Counted from the stretch's first letter, positions 1-8,182 are shown. The stretch is DNA of 53,548 nt from CAZDUS01 sp964609375 (GCA_964609375.1 CAZSSA010000006.1:1-53548), one strand, 5' to 3'. Numbers and translations: made by a program. Notes: generated by a model from the sequence alone, not told the origin.

Positions 1-17
1 TGTCTAACTCTCTTTCA

Positions 18-47
18 TTGCCGTAAACACCTCTGATCGGTTATAAT
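18..47 (+). promoter_or_regulatory. Sigma-70-type promoter of the ferredoxin/DUF116 operon
   Basis: TTGCCG (18-23) and TATAAT (42-47) are separated by 18 bases. Transcription would start near base 54, just before the ribosome binding site of the first gene. The -10 is perfect and the -35 matches at 4 of 6 positions. Confidence 0.6.
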
Positions 48-69
48 AAGCCTTTTGCGAGGATTTGCG

Positions 70-801
70 ATGCCAATCAACCATCAGAACTGCGCTCTTC
101 TCTGCTCCTGTTCGCAACGGGGGCTCATCCCCGGCGACTCCATTGCTAAAATTCATAGTGAACTCACCACTCATGGATGGCAAGTCACTGTCGTGTCCGA
201 TCTTTGTGAAATGGCGATAAACGACGCCGACACCCTTTGCAAAATGGCTGATACCCCCGACTTCCTTATCGCCGCCTGCCGCCCGCGAGCTACCCGCTGG
301 CTTCTGCATCGGGCTGGCGTGTCACGACCCGTTTCCCAAATCCAATTTCAGGACATTCGCCCTAAAACCATTCCAACGCCGGACTCTGCCATACCCACTC
401 ATTCCGTCACCCACGACACCACGGCGGCATCCTGGCCTGCTTGGTTTCCCGTCATTGATTACGACCGCTGTAATAGTTGTCGCCAATGTGTCAGCTTCTG
501 CGCCTTCGGCGTTTACTCCGTTTCCGGTAAATCCGTGCACGTCACATCCCCGTCCAACTGCAAGGACAACTGCCCTGCCTGCGCCCGGATATGTCCATCC
601 CTGGCTATCATTTTCCCCAAAGTCGATGATATCCCCATTAACGGTGACGAGGTTACCATCACCCACCTTTCCGCCATGAAAGAAACCTTGACCAACGCCA
701 AACGCGAATCCACGGGACGCAACCTTCACTCGATTCTGGCCTCCCGCCGTGTCCGGCAGACCGAAAAACCTCAGGAAGTAAAGGCTTCGCCACCCGAATG
801 A
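70..801 (+). CDS. 2[4Fe-4S] ferredoxin-type protein
   Basis: A 243-residue protein with two cluster motifs near residues 134-144 (CNSCRQCVSFC) and 164-175 (CKDNCPACARIC), so it should carry two [4Fe-4S] clusters and move electrons. The N-terminal ~90 residues are a separate domain with a CSC motif and the phrase AACRPRA; I do not recognise a characterised enzyme in it. A start at 70 fits AGGA six bases upstream; a TTG at 55 would leave no leader after the promoter at 18-47. The stop overlaps the next start as ATGA (798-801), so the protein is probably made together with the DUF116-prenyl synthase fusion and may be its electron donor or partner (inference). There is no signal peptide, so it is cytoplasmic. 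Confidence 0.8.
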   Translation: MPINHQNCALLCSCSQRGLIPGDSIAKIHSELTTHGWQVTVVSDLCEMAINDADTLCKMADTPDFLIAACRPRATRWLLHRAGVSRPVSQIQFQDIRPKTIPTPDSAIPTHSVTHDTTAASWPAWFPVIDYDRCNSCRQCVSFCAFGVYSVSGKSVHVTSPSNCKDNCPACARICPSLAIIFPKVDDIPINGDEVTITHLSAMKETLTNAKRESTGRNLHSILASRRVRQTEKPQEVKASPPE

Positions 802-2441
802 GCGTCTCCACTGCACCATCTATCCCTGCCGCTAATGCGATGACCTTACCCACGAAGCAGGACTCCCTCCCCCTGCCGGTACCCCCTCCCTCCGACTGGA
901 AGCATTATGCCGCTTGCATCCATGATTTCCTCTCAACGTATCCACAAGTCCCCCCTCTGTCCCTGACCGATCTACGTCAATGCGCAGACCATCTTCTTCA
1001 AACCACATCCCTCAATCCTGCCTGCCGTGACTTCCTGATCGTCCAATTACATAACGCCATCTGGGAACCTGTCGTGGCCTCCATCCCTTTTGAACGCCGC
1101 GTCCTGCTGCTCCCCCCCTGCCTGCGATCCAGTACAGATTGTCCTGCCACCTTCGATACCTACGGACTCCTTTGTGCAAATTGTGGACGCTGTTGCATCA
1201 GCGCCTTGACGCAAGAGGCGGAAGCCCTCGGATACGCCGTACTCGTCGTTGAAAGCACCCGCCTTGTCCAACCCTTCTTGGACAAGGGTGACGCCGATGC
1301 CGTCATCGGGGTCGGTTGCATGGCATCGTTGGAACGCTCGTTTGAACATATTGTCTCCGGCGCCATCCCGGGTCTGGCCATCCCCCTCCTGAACGATGGA
1401 TGCAAGGATACATCCTTAGCAGGGCATCACGTTCGGGCGCTGCTCCAGATGAAGAATAACGACATAACTCGGGCATACCCGGATTACCACGCCCTGCGCC
1501 AAAAGGTTGACTCATGGTTCGAGCCCGCCGCCCTAAAAGCACTATGCCCCCCCCCTGTAGCCGGCACCGAGCAGATTGGTCTCGATTGGCTTGCCAAGTC
1601 CGGCAAACGCTGGCGCCCTTTCCTAACGGCGGCCACCTATGCCGCGTTAACCGATTGCCCGCCTGACTCCTTGCCGGAATCCCTGCACCATACGGCCATC
1701 GCCGTGGAGTGCCTACACAAGGCATCCCTTATTTTCGATGACATTCAGGACAATGACTCCCTGCGTTACGGAGAACAAACACTTCACGAAGTACACGGCA
1801 CCCCCTTGGCAATGACGGCGGGATTATACCTGCTCGGCATGGGTTATCGCCTGATAGCCGATAGTGGAGCCTCTCCTGAGGTCATATCATCGATGCTGAC
1901 CCTCACCAGCCAGGCCCATCTAAGGCTCTGTTCCGGACAAGGATCGGAACTGTGGGCCATGCGATACCCCCGCCTCCTCTCCACCGCCGATGTACTGGAT
2001 ATTTTTCGAAAAAAAACGGCGCCCGCTTTCGATGTCGGCCTGAGATTGGGCGCTATCCTTGCCAAGATGCCCGATGTGGATTCCGTCTTGCTGGCATTCG
2101 GTGACGCGCTCGGGACCGCTTACCAGATTCGCGATGATCTCGATGATAATCGCGAAGAAGCACCGGATAACGACATAGCCGCCGGGCGCCCCTCCATCCT
2201 TCTGGCGCTTGCCGCCGAACACGCCACCACGGAACTTCGCTCCCGGATGATGTCCGCCACCGAGCGGAATACCCCTGATCGAAGCGCCATTGATCGCGAG
2301 GCGATCATCCTTACCGACAGCGAGGGTCTGGCACGCCGGGAACTCGCCGCCTATAAACATGCCGCACTAGAAGCACTACGCCCGCTGCAAAACAGGAATC
2401 TAAAAATACTGCTCCACCGTTTCGTCGCCCAAGCGCTGTGA
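798..2441 (+). CDS. DUF116-polyprenyl diphosphate synthase fusion protein
   Basis: A 547-residue protein with two parts. Residues ~100-215 match DUF116: PPCLRS around Cys108, the CANCGRC cysteine cluster at 126-132 and GVGCMASLE around Cys174, likely a metal or Fe-S site. Residues ~255-547 are a trans-isoprenyl diphosphate synthase with GKRWRP at ~269, the first Asp-rich motif DDIQD at 314-318, a KTA motif at ~406, and QIRDDLDD holding the second Asp-rich motif at 446-450. All Mg-binding Asp residues of a working synthase are present, so it should condense isopentenyl diphosphate onto an allylic diphosphate. Chain length cannot be read from the sequence. Usual synthases are ~300-350 residues, so the N-terminal ~240 residues are extra. 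It overlaps the preceding Fe-S gene by four bases. The role of DUF116 is unknown. Confidence 0.85.
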   Translation: MSVSTAPSIPAANAMTLPTKQDSLPLPVPPPSDWKHYAACIHDFLSTYPQVPPLSLTDLRQCADHLLQTTSLNPACRDFLIVQLHNAIWEPVVASIPFERRVLLLPPCLRSSTDCPATFDTYGLLCANCGRCCISALTQEAEALGYAVLVVESTRLVQPFLDKGDADAVIGVGCMASLERSFEHIVSGAIPGLAIPLLNDGCKDTSLAGHHVRALLQMKNNDITRAYPDYHALRQKVDSWFEPAALKALCPPPVAGTEQIGLDWLAKSGKRWRPFLTAATYAALTDCPPDSLPESLHHTAIAVECLHKASLIFDDIQDNDSLRYGEQTLHEVHGTPLAMTAGLYLLGMGYRLIADSGASPEVISSMLTLTSQAHLRLCSGQGSELWAMRYPRLLSTADVLDIFRKKTAPAFDVGLRLGAILAKMPDVDSVLLAFGDALGTAYQIRDDLDDNREEAPDNDIAAGRPSILLALAAEHATTELRSRMMSATERNTPDRSAIDREAIILTDSEGLARRELAAYKHAALEALRPLQNRNLKILLHRFVAQAL

Positions 2442-2488
2442 TTAAGGTGATGCCTACGATTTCTTGAATGCCGATGAACTTCTACTTC

Positions 2489-3127
2489 TCAACCAAACCC
2501 CGCTGATATCAATTTCTCAAGGGTTAATCCGCCGCCAAGTTTTGACTGCACCTGCTTCTGCACATACTTACCCAAAATATCCGCTTCCAGATTGACCGAG
2601 CTGCCGCGCTTCAGCCGCTTTAATGAAGTATTTGACCATGTGTGTGGAATCAAATGAACAGTAAATGTCTTTGCGCGCAACTCCACCAGTGTCAGACTGA
2701 CGCCATCCACGGTGATTGACCCTTTGGACACCAATTGGTCCGTCAGCAACGAGCTTCCCGCCACTTCCAGCACCCAGTCGGCACCGCCAATCGTTATACC
2801 AGCAACTTCGCCGACCTCGTCGATATGCCCCGTCACAAAATGCCCACCCAGTCGATCCCCGGCCCGCAAGGCACGCTCTAGATTCAGCAAATCACCGTGA
2901 CGTTTCCCCGCCAAATTGGTTTTCTTCAACGTTTCCTGCAACACATCGCATGTAAATTCACCGGCAGAACATGATGTCACGGTCAGGCATGCTCCTTGAA
3001 CCGCCACGCTTTCACCCAACACCAATGGCTCATTCCATGCATCATGCTTGATGACAAAACGCATTCCGTCACCACGCGCCACGGCAGACGACAACGTACC
3101 CACCTTTTCAATTAATCCGGTAAACAT
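2489..3127 (-). CDS. ribE: Riboflavin synthase, alpha subunit
   Basis: A 212-residue protein that converts two molecules of 6,7-dimethyl-8-ribityllumazine into riboflavin plus the pyrimidine precursor. It begins MFTGLIEKVG, the family signature, and shows the two tandem lumazine-binding barrels: GESVAVQGACLTV in the first and GSITVDGVSLTL in the second. GGHFVTGHID links the halves. Length is normal for the family (~200-220). It is the last gene of the minus-strand riboflavin operon, starting three bases after the ribD stop with GGGGTGA as a possible ribosome binding site inside the end of ribD. Like the whole operon it should be under the FMN riboswitch. Confidence 0.95.
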   Translation of the reverse strand: MFTGLIEKVGTLSSAVARGDGMRFVIKHDAWNEPLVLGESVAVQGACLTVTSCSAGEFTCDVLQETLKKTNLAGKRHGDLLNLERALRAGDRLGGHFVTGHIDEVGEVAGITIGGADWVLEVAGSSLLTDQLVSKGSITVDGVSLTLVELRAKTFTVHLIPHTWSNTSLKRLKRGSSVNLEADILGKYVQKQVQSKLGGGLTLEKLISAGFG

Positions 3128-3130
3128 ACT

Positions 3131-4228
3131 TCACCCCGCCACTATCGCACGAATCATCACATCATCCCCGCAACGGCGCGTATCCAGAATAGTCAATCGT
3201 GGAGCACTTCGTAACGGCCACCCCACCCCCCCGATAGCGCCAATCCCTTCCCCGCCAATGACCACGGGCGCCACAAACATCACCACTTCATCTACCATCC
3301 TGGCTTTGAACAGCGACTCTGCCAACGCGCCACCCCCCTCCACCAAAACCCGCATCACACCCCGCTTCCCCAGGCGCCGCATCAACGCTGGCAACGCCAC
3401 TCCGCCGTTGGCACCCGGTAGTATCCATGCTTCGCCACCCCCCTCCTCATAGGCCTTGCACCGTTCATCGCTGCACCGTCTCGTGGTCGCCACTATGGTC
3501 TCCGATTTGCCGTCCCCCAGAAATACCCGTGCCGATGGCGCCACATGCCCCTTGGAATCGACAATCACCCTGAACGGATGACGTCCCCGGGACGGTCGTG
3601 GCAATAGCGAGGGATCGTCCGCCACCGCCGTCCCTGCACCAACCACAATCGCATCACTCTGCCGCCTCATCGCCTGAACAATATCCCGCGCGGCAGGTCC
3701 GCTGATCCACTTGGACCGACCGGTGGCATCAGCAATCCGGCCATCCAGTGACGTGGCCAGCTTCAACGTAACCCATGGTCGCTTCCACAGCATGAGCGAG
3801 GCAAAGGGAACAATCAATGCACCAGCCTCATCCGCACAGACCCGCTCATCAACCACGATCCCCGACCTCTTTAATAACAAAATACCACGTCCCGCATGTT
3901 TCGGATTAGGATCCCTTGCCCCAATCACAACCCGCCGGACTCCCGACGCCAATACGGCATCCGTGCATGGCGGAGTCCTTCCAAAAGTACAGCAAGGTTC
4001 CAACGTGACATATAACGTCGCACCCCGGGCCAGCTTGCCCGCCTGACGTAACGCATACACTTCGGCATGGGGGTTCCCCGCCTTACGATGATATCCACGC
4101 CCCACCACCCGTTGTCCGCGGACGACAATCGCACCAACCGGGGGATTAGGCCGCGTCAATCCCTCGCCCAATCGGGCAAGCCGAAGCGCCTCATGCATCC
4201 ACTGCTCGTCATGTGCATCCGGCTTCAC
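3131..4228 (-). CDS. ribD: Bifunctional riboflavin deaminase-reductase
   Basis: A 365-residue two-domain enzyme for the second and third steps of riboflavin synthesis. The N-terminal ~150 residues are a cytidine-deaminase-like domain with the zinc and catalytic motif HAEVYAL and the second zinc motif PCCTFGRTPPC. The C-terminal ~200 residues are the dihydrofolate-reductase-like NADPH-dependent reductase, with TLKLATSLDGRIA at the domain start and VEGGGALAESLF near the end. The start is GTG at 4228, overlapping the ftsY stop as GTGA; another in-frame ATG lies ten codons in, but the deaminase fold needs the earlier residues. Length matches E. coli RibD (367). Confidence 0.95.
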   Translation of the reverse strand: MKPDAHDEQWMHEALRLARLGEGLTRPNPPVGAIVVRGQRVVGRGYHRKAGNPHAEVYALRQAGKLARGATLYVTLEPCCTFGRTPPCTDAVLASGVRRVVIGARDPNPKHAGRGILLLKRSGIVVDERVCADEAGALIVPFASLMLWKRPWVTLKLATSLDGRIADATGRSKWISGPAARDIVQAMRRQSDAIVVGAGTAVADDPSLLPRPSRGRHPFRVIVDSKGHVAPSARVFLGDGKSETIVATTRRCSDERCKAYEEGGGEAWILPGANGGVALPALMRRLGKRGVMRVLVEGGGALAESLFKARMVDEVVMFVAPVVIGGEGIGAIGGVGWPLRSAPRLTILDTRRCGDDVMIRAIVAG

Positions 4229-5136
4229 GTTGATCGGTCCCCCTCTCCCTGCACTCCCAAAAAACCATCCACAAACGCCTCTCGCGAAAATGGTTCAAGA
4301 TCATCCGCATGTTCACCCAATCCCACATACTGAACCGGCAAACCCAATTCACGACGCACCGTGAAAACAAAACCACCTTTGGACGACCCATCCAGTTTGG
4401 CCACCACAACACCCGTCAGGTCAATGCATTCCTTGAACGACTTCGCCTGGATGACGGCGTTATGTCCCAAGGTGGCATCCAACACGATCCAACATTCATG
4501 CGGGGCCCCCGGTAACGCCTTCGCCGCCGCCCGCCTCACTTTCTGCAACTCATCCATCAGCGGTTGTTTCGTATGCATCCGGCCCGCCGTGTCAATCAGC
4601 ACCACATCCGCCTTGCGCGCCATACCGGCGCGAACCGCATCATAAACCACGGCCGCCGCATCCGCACCGTGTGCCCCCACCACCACATCCACACCCAACC
4701 GGTCAGCCCACAATTTGAGTTGATGCGACCCCGCCGCCCGAAATGTATCCGCCGCCGCCAGCAATGGCACAAACCCATCCTTCTTGAAACGATGCCCCAG
4801 TTTGGCCGCTGTCGTTGTCTTGCCGGACCCGTTAACCCCGGTGATCAACACCACTGTGGGACCCTCATTACTGGCAGGCCGAAAAAGCCCCTGCTCCGGA
4901 AAAACATCCAGAAGCAAGTTCCTGATTTCCGTCCGCATATCACCCCGTCCGGCACGCCTCCGAACTTTCGCCATCCACTCTTCAACCAGCCGCGGGGTGA
5001 TATCCGCCTGGATCAGCGACCGCTCCCATTCATCCAATGCTGCCGGATCGGCCTTGGCAAGACCAGGGATAAGACGGGCCAACCCGCCGGCAATCCTATC
5101 CCGCGTTTTTGCCAAGGCATTCAGCCACGACTTCAC
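4225..5136 (-). CDS. ftsY: Signal recognition particle receptor FtsY
   Basis: A 303-residue SRP GTPase that docks SRP-bound ribosomes at the membrane. It has the helical N domain (~1-90), the P-loop GVNGSGKTTT (~100), DTFRAA (the SRP-specific insertion region), DTAGR, AKLDG for guanine recognition and GLGE near the end. The acidic N-terminal A domain of E. coli FtsY is absent, as in many bacteria, so membrane contact would rely on the first amphipathic helix. The start is GTG, overlapping the nusB stop by four bases. Its place inside a riboflavin operon is unusual: unless there is an internal promoter, which I did not find, expression of this normally essential gene would depend on the FMN-controlled leader. 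Confidence 0.95.
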   Translation of the reverse strand: MKSWLNALAKTRDRIAGGLARLIPGLAKADPAALDEWERSLIQADITPRLVEEWMAKVRRRAGRGDMRTEIRNLLLDVFPEQGLFRPASNEGPTVVLITGVNGSGKTTTAAKLGHRFKKDGFVPLLAAADTFRAAGSHQLKLWADRLGVDVVVGAHGADAAAVVYDAVRAGMARKADVVLIDTAGRMHTKQPLMDELQKVRRAAAKALPGAPHECWIVLDATLGHNAVIQAKSFKECIDLTGVVVAKLDGSSKGGFVFTVRRELGLPVQYVGLGEHADDLEPFSREAFVDGFLGVQGEGDRST

Positions 5137-5579
5137 AACGGCTTCTTCCCTTTCGCCGGCTTTGGCGTCACCTCAATCTTTAACTCGCGCATCACCTTGT
5201 CCAGAATCCCGTTCACGAATCTCGGCGACCCGACATCCCCCATGGTCTTGGCAATCTCAACCGCCTCATTAATCGACACGGCCGCCGGTATTTCCTTCCG
5301 GTATAGCATTTCGTAAATGGCCAGCCGGATGATGTTCCGATCCACACCCGCCATTCGGGACAAATGCCAGTTCTCGGCTGTTTTTTGAATCACCCCGTCA
5401 ATTTCCGGTCGTTGCGCGGTAACCCCTCGCACCAGTTCCTCGACAAATTCACGCGCAGCAGGCTTGGTTTCACGCTCCGCCCAAAACGCATTAAAGGCAA
5501 CCTCCACGTCGCCCGGATTAAAATCCAACTGAAACAATAATTGAACAGCCCATTCGCGGGCATCACGTCTGGAACCCAT
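5133..5579 (-). CDS. nusB: Transcription antitermination factor NusB
   Basis: A 148-residue all-helical RNA-binding protein of the ribosomal-RNA antitermination complex. SRRDAREWAVQLLFQLD at the N-terminus is the family signature, with VDRNIIRLAIYEML and SINEAVEIAKTMGD further on. The reading frame is open further upstream, but family similarity begins at the ATG at 5579, which lies five bases after the ribH stop, so this start is chosen. The C-terminal extension is rich in Lys and Pro (PKPAKGKK). A ribH-nusB pair is common in bacteria. The gene overlaps ftsY by four bases downstream. Confidence 0.93.
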   Translation of the reverse strand: MGSRRDAREWAVQLLFQLDFNPGDVEVAFNAFWAERETKPAAREFVEELVRGVTAQRPEIDGVIQKTAENWHLSRMAGVDRNIIRLAIYEMLYRKEIPAAVSINEAVEIAKTMGDVGSPRFVNGILDKVMRELKIEVTPKPAKGKKPL

Positions 5580-5583
5580 CCGT

Positions 5584-6057
5584 CTACGCTCCCATCTGTT
5601 GGTAAAGATTCGCCATCTCAATGGCGGCCAGTGCGCCACTCCACCCCTTATTGCCAGCCTTGGTGCCGCATCGCTCAATCGCCTGCTCAATGCTGTCGGC
5701 ACACACCACCGAATTAATCACTGGAACTTCACGTTCCAAAGCGATTCCCGCCAATGACCGCGATACCTGCGAGTTAATCAATTCCGCATGGGGTGTCGCC
5801 CCTTGAATGACAACTCCCAAAGCCACAACCGCATCCAGCTTACCCTTTACGGCAATTTTCTGAACACCCAGCGGCAATTCGTTCGCCCCCGGCACCCACA
5901 CCAGCAACACATCCTTCTCGTTCACTCCATGCCGCACCAGGCAGTCCACGGCTCCGCTCACCAACTCCTTGGTGAATAGATCATTAAACCGGCTGACCAC
6001 GATGCCCACCTTGAGGCCCTTGCCAATCAATCCGCCCGATAACTCTTTCACGTTCAT
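5584..6057 (-). CDS. ribH: 6,7-dimethyl-8-ribityllumazine synthase
   Basis: A 157-residue lumazine synthase that condenses 5-amino-6-ribitylaminouracil with 3,4-dihydroxy-2-butanone 4-phosphate. Motifs are VVSRFND near the N-terminus, VPGANELPL, the loop VVIQGATPHAELI with the catalytic His, and the C-terminal segment containing GTKAGNKGW. The start at 6057 is chosen because a strong GAGGAGGAG sits three bases upstream; an in-frame ATG pair ten codons earlier (6087) encodes an acidic stretch that looks like leader. Subunits of this family form pentamers or 60-mer capsids. It lies between ribBA and nusB. Confidence 0.95.
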   Translation of the reverse strand: MNVKELSGGLIGKGLKVGIVVSRFNDLFTKELVSGAVDCLVRHGVNEKDVLLVWVPGANELPLGVQKIAVKGKLDAVVALGVVIQGATPHAELINSQVSRSLAGIALEREVPVINSVVCADSIEQAIERCGTKAGNKGWSGALAAIEMANLYQQMGA

Positions 6058-6104
6058 ATTCTCCTCCTCATCGTTATTCTCCATCAACCATTACTCATTT
6101 AACT

Positions 6105-7331
6105 TCACAACAAATGCCCCATCTTCTTCCGTTTGGTCTCCAGATACCGTCGGCTATGAACCGTCGCCGGTAACACCAGCGGAATCCTCTTGGAAATCTT
6201 CAACCCATGCGCCTGCAACCCGACCATCTTGCAGGGATTATTGGTTATCAGCCGGATCGTGCTTAATCCGAGACCGGTAAGGATTTGAGCGCCAACCCCG
6301 TAATCCCGCAAGTCCGCCTTGAACCCCAGCTTGACATTCGCCTCCACGGTATCCAGCCCCTTCTCCTGCAAGGCATAGGCATGGATCTTGTTCGCCAATC
6401 CGATACCCCGCCCTTCCTGCCGCATGTACAACACCACGCCAACCCCCTCCTTGGCGACCATCGCCATGGCCTTGTCCAGTTGCGGACCGCAATCGCACCG
6501 CTGCGATCCGAACACATCTCCCGTCAGACATTCACTATGAACACGCACCAAAGGGGCTTTCGATTTCCTGGGGTCCCCCATCACCAACGCCACATGCAAC
6601 AAATCGTCCACAATGGACCGGAATAAATGTAGTTTGAACATCCCGGCATGCGTCGGCAACTCCACCTTCCGGACAAACTCCACCAGTTTCTCCCGAGCCC
6701 GCCGGTAGGCAATCAGATTCTCAACCGATGTGATCTTCAGGCGGTGCCGCGCCGCAAACCGCCGCAATTCAGGCAGCCGCGCCATACTCCCGTCTTCTCT
6801 CAAAATCTCGCAAATAACGCCAGCCGGCTTCCGCCCGGCCAACCGCGCCAAATCCACCGATGCCTCCGTATGACCCGCCCGCCGCAACACACCGCCTTCC
6901 TTCGCCTGAAGGGGAAACACATGCCCCGGACTTGCCAAGTCCGCCCGGCTAGCCCCGCTCCTTGTTAATACCCTGATCGTTTCCGCACGATCATGCGCGC
7001 TGATTCCCGTGCTGATCCCGCGCCGGGCATCGACTGATTCCATAAACGCCGTCCCGAAATGATCCCCGCCCTCCCGGTTGATCATTCGTTGAATTCCCAG
7101 TTCTTCCAGCCGCTCCTGGGTCATGGTCACACAAATCAGACCCCGCCCGTAGCGCGCCATAAAATTAATGGCCTTATGCGTCACCCGGTCGGCGGCCATG
7201 ACAAGATCGCCCTCATTCTCCCTGTTTTCGTCATCGGCAATCACGACCATTTCCCCATCCCGTATCGCGGCAATGACATCCTCAACAGGATCAAATACAG
7301 ATTTACGCTTCTTCACATTACACGTTTTCAT
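6105..7331 (-). CDS. ribBA: Bifunctional 3,4-dihydroxy-2-butanone-4-phosphate synthase / GTP cyclohydrolase II
   Basis: A 408-residue fusion making both precursors of riboflavin. The N-terminal half is RibB, with DDENRENEGD binding ribulose 5-phosphate, RGISTGISAHDRAET and RAGHTEASVDLA. The C-terminal half is GTP cyclohydrolase II, with zinc ligands in ECLTGDVFGSQRCDC, the active-site stretch YMRQEGRGIGLA and the end motif KRIPL. The frame stays open to 7466, but that part overlaps the FMN riboswitch and attenuator, so the ATG at 7331, a few bases past the attenuator T-tract, is the right start. The ribosome binding site is weak (GGGCTGAAAA). First gene of the operon. Confidence 0.95.
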   Translation of the reverse strand: MKTCNVKKRKSVFDPVEDVIAAIRDGEMVVIADDENRENEGDLVMAADRVTHKAINFMARYGRGLICVTMTQERLEELGIQRMINREGGDHFGTAFMESVDARRGISTGISAHDRAETIRVLTRSGASRADLASPGHVFPLQAKEGGVLRRAGHTEASVDLARLAGRKPAGVICEILREDGSMARLPELRRFAARHRLKITSVENLIAYRRAREKLVEFVRKVELPTHAGMFKLHLFRSIVDDLLHVALVMGDPRKSKAPLVRVHSECLTGDVFGSQRCDCGPQLDKAMAMVAKEGVGVVLYMRQEGRGIGLANKIHAYALQEKGLDTVEANVKLGFKADLRDYGVGAQILTGLGLSTIRLITNNPCKMVGLQAHGLKISKRIPLVLPATVHSRRYLETKRKKMGHLL

Positions 7332-7352
7332 TTTTTCAGCCCGATATATCGG

Positions 7353-7385
7353 CAAAATAAAACCCGAAGACAAATGCTTCGGGTT
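7353..7385 (-). terminator. FMN-riboswitch attenuator (intrinsic terminator)
   Basis: On the minus strand AACCCGAAG, a seven-base loop and CTTCGGGTT form a 9-bp hairpin (7361-7385) followed by a T-rich run reaching 7353. It lies between the aptamer and the ribBA start. Its 3' arm holds an 11-base word, TTGTCTTCGGG, that also occurs in the aptamer's P1 5' strand (7556-7566), which suggests how switching works. Confidence 0.85.
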
Positions 7386-7412
7386 GATAACGCGGCCACT
7401 GACGCCACGCTT

Positions 7413-7567
7413 ATGCCTTCTCCCATCCAGACTCAGTGGCATTCCTGCCCCATTACTGTCGGCCATGGCATTTCACCATGTCTGTCCCGTTTAGGCGAGA
7501 CTCGCGGGCTTTCACCGCCGGCTGGGAATTTCCGCCGCTAAGCGGAGCACCCGTTCCCGAAGACAAC
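7413..7567 (-). promoter_or_regulatory. FMN riboswitch (RFN element)
   Basis: Read on the minus strand, the conserved RFN core is present: AAATTCCCAGCCGGCGGTGA, AAGCCCGCGAG, GCCGACAGT and GTCTGGATGGGAGAAGGCA. P1 pairs TGTCTTC at the 5' end with GAAGGCA at the 3' end. It lies upstream of ribBA and, with the hairpin at 7361-7385, should end transcription early when FMN is plentiful. Confidence 0.95.
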
Positions 7568-7618
7568 GACTACGTCTAACAAATACCTGCGACATTTCTC
7601 CGTCACAGTTAAGCTCTA

Positions 7619-7647
7619 AAATTACAGCATCTTCCGGCAACTTTCAA
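7619..7647 (-). promoter_or_regulatory. Promoter of the riboflavin operon
   Basis: On the minus strand TTGAAA (7642-7647) and TAATTT (7619-7624) are separated by 17 bases. The predicted start near 7612 gives a leader of about 280 bases holding the whole FMN aptamer and attenuator. Together with the two preceding entries this accounts for the 400 bases between 7332 and 7733. Confidence 0.75.
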
Positions 7648-7662
7648 TTGCTTTGTGGTTAT

Positions 7663-7692
7663 AAAAAAAGAGGACACCGGTCAGGTATCCCC
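7663..7692 (-). terminator. Rho-independent terminator after the coiled-coil membrane gene
   Basis: On the minus strand GGGGATACC, a TGACC loop and GGTGTCCTC (7670-7692) form a 9-bp stem with two G-U pairs, followed by TTTTTTTAT. It separates the small membrane-protein gene from the riboflavin promoter. Confidence 0.85.
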
Positions 7693-7733
7693 TTTTCACG
7701 CCATACGCACCCTTGAAGGGCATCCGCGATCAA

Positions 7734-8135
7734 TTAGTTTCGCTTCGTCGTTGCGCTCTTCTTAACCACTTTGGCCCCAGTCTTCACTGCAGGTTTTACC
7801 GCTGGCTTGACTGCAGATTTCAGCGCAGCGGCCTTCGCCGCCTCTGCTTTCTTCCTCATTTCTTCCTGGATGAGCACCTGACGCTGCCGAGTCCATTCCA
7901 AACAAGTTCGCCGCAGCTTATCCGCCTCAACCATCTGCCGCTCAGCATTCACGCGTACCTGATCAAGCTCAACACGCACCTGATCGCGCTCCTGAGTCAA
8001 CCGGTCACACTCTTTTCGTGTCTTCGAGGCTGTAACCGTGGCCACAATCGCCCAAATTAAAGTTGCAGCCAACAACAACGCCAAAAAAATCACAGCCGTA
8101 TTCTTCGGTTCTCTTAACGATTCGTTTTCCATCAT
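7734..8135 (-). CDS. Small membrane protein with coiled coil and Lys-rich tail
   Basis: A 133-residue protein of unknown function. Order: a short acidic N-terminus, one transmembrane helix (~14-36, AVIFLALLLAATLIWAIVA), a charged coiled coil (~38-95, with two near-copies of DQVRVELDQVRV), then an Ala/Lys tail with repeats of KPAV and a very basic end (KKSATTKRN). The tail resembles histone-H1-like Lys/Ala repeats and could touch nucleic acid or acidic surfaces (inference). The start at 8135 has GAGGAGA upstream; the frame is open twelve codons further without a ribosome binding site. It has its own promoter (8183-8211) and terminator (7663-7692), so it is a single-gene unit divergent from fusA. 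Confidence 0.7.
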   Translation of the reverse strand: MMENESLREPKNTAVIFLALLLAATLIWAIVATVTASKTRKECDRLTQERDQVRVELDQVRVNAERQMVEADKLRRTCLEWTRQRQVLIQEEMRKKAEAAKAAALKSAVKPAVKPAVKTGAKVVKKSATTKRN

Positions 8136-8182
8136 CTGACTCTCCTCGTGACTCAACTTGTTGAACTTCAAAAACTGGTTCG

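Noticed and set aside
5580..5702. N-terminal extension of nusB to 5702
   Set aside because: It overlaps ribH and shows no NusB similarity; the family begins at the ATG at 5579.
7332..7466. N-terminal extension of ribBA to 7466
   Set aside because: That stretch overlaps the FMN aptamer and attenuator; the family start lies at 7331.
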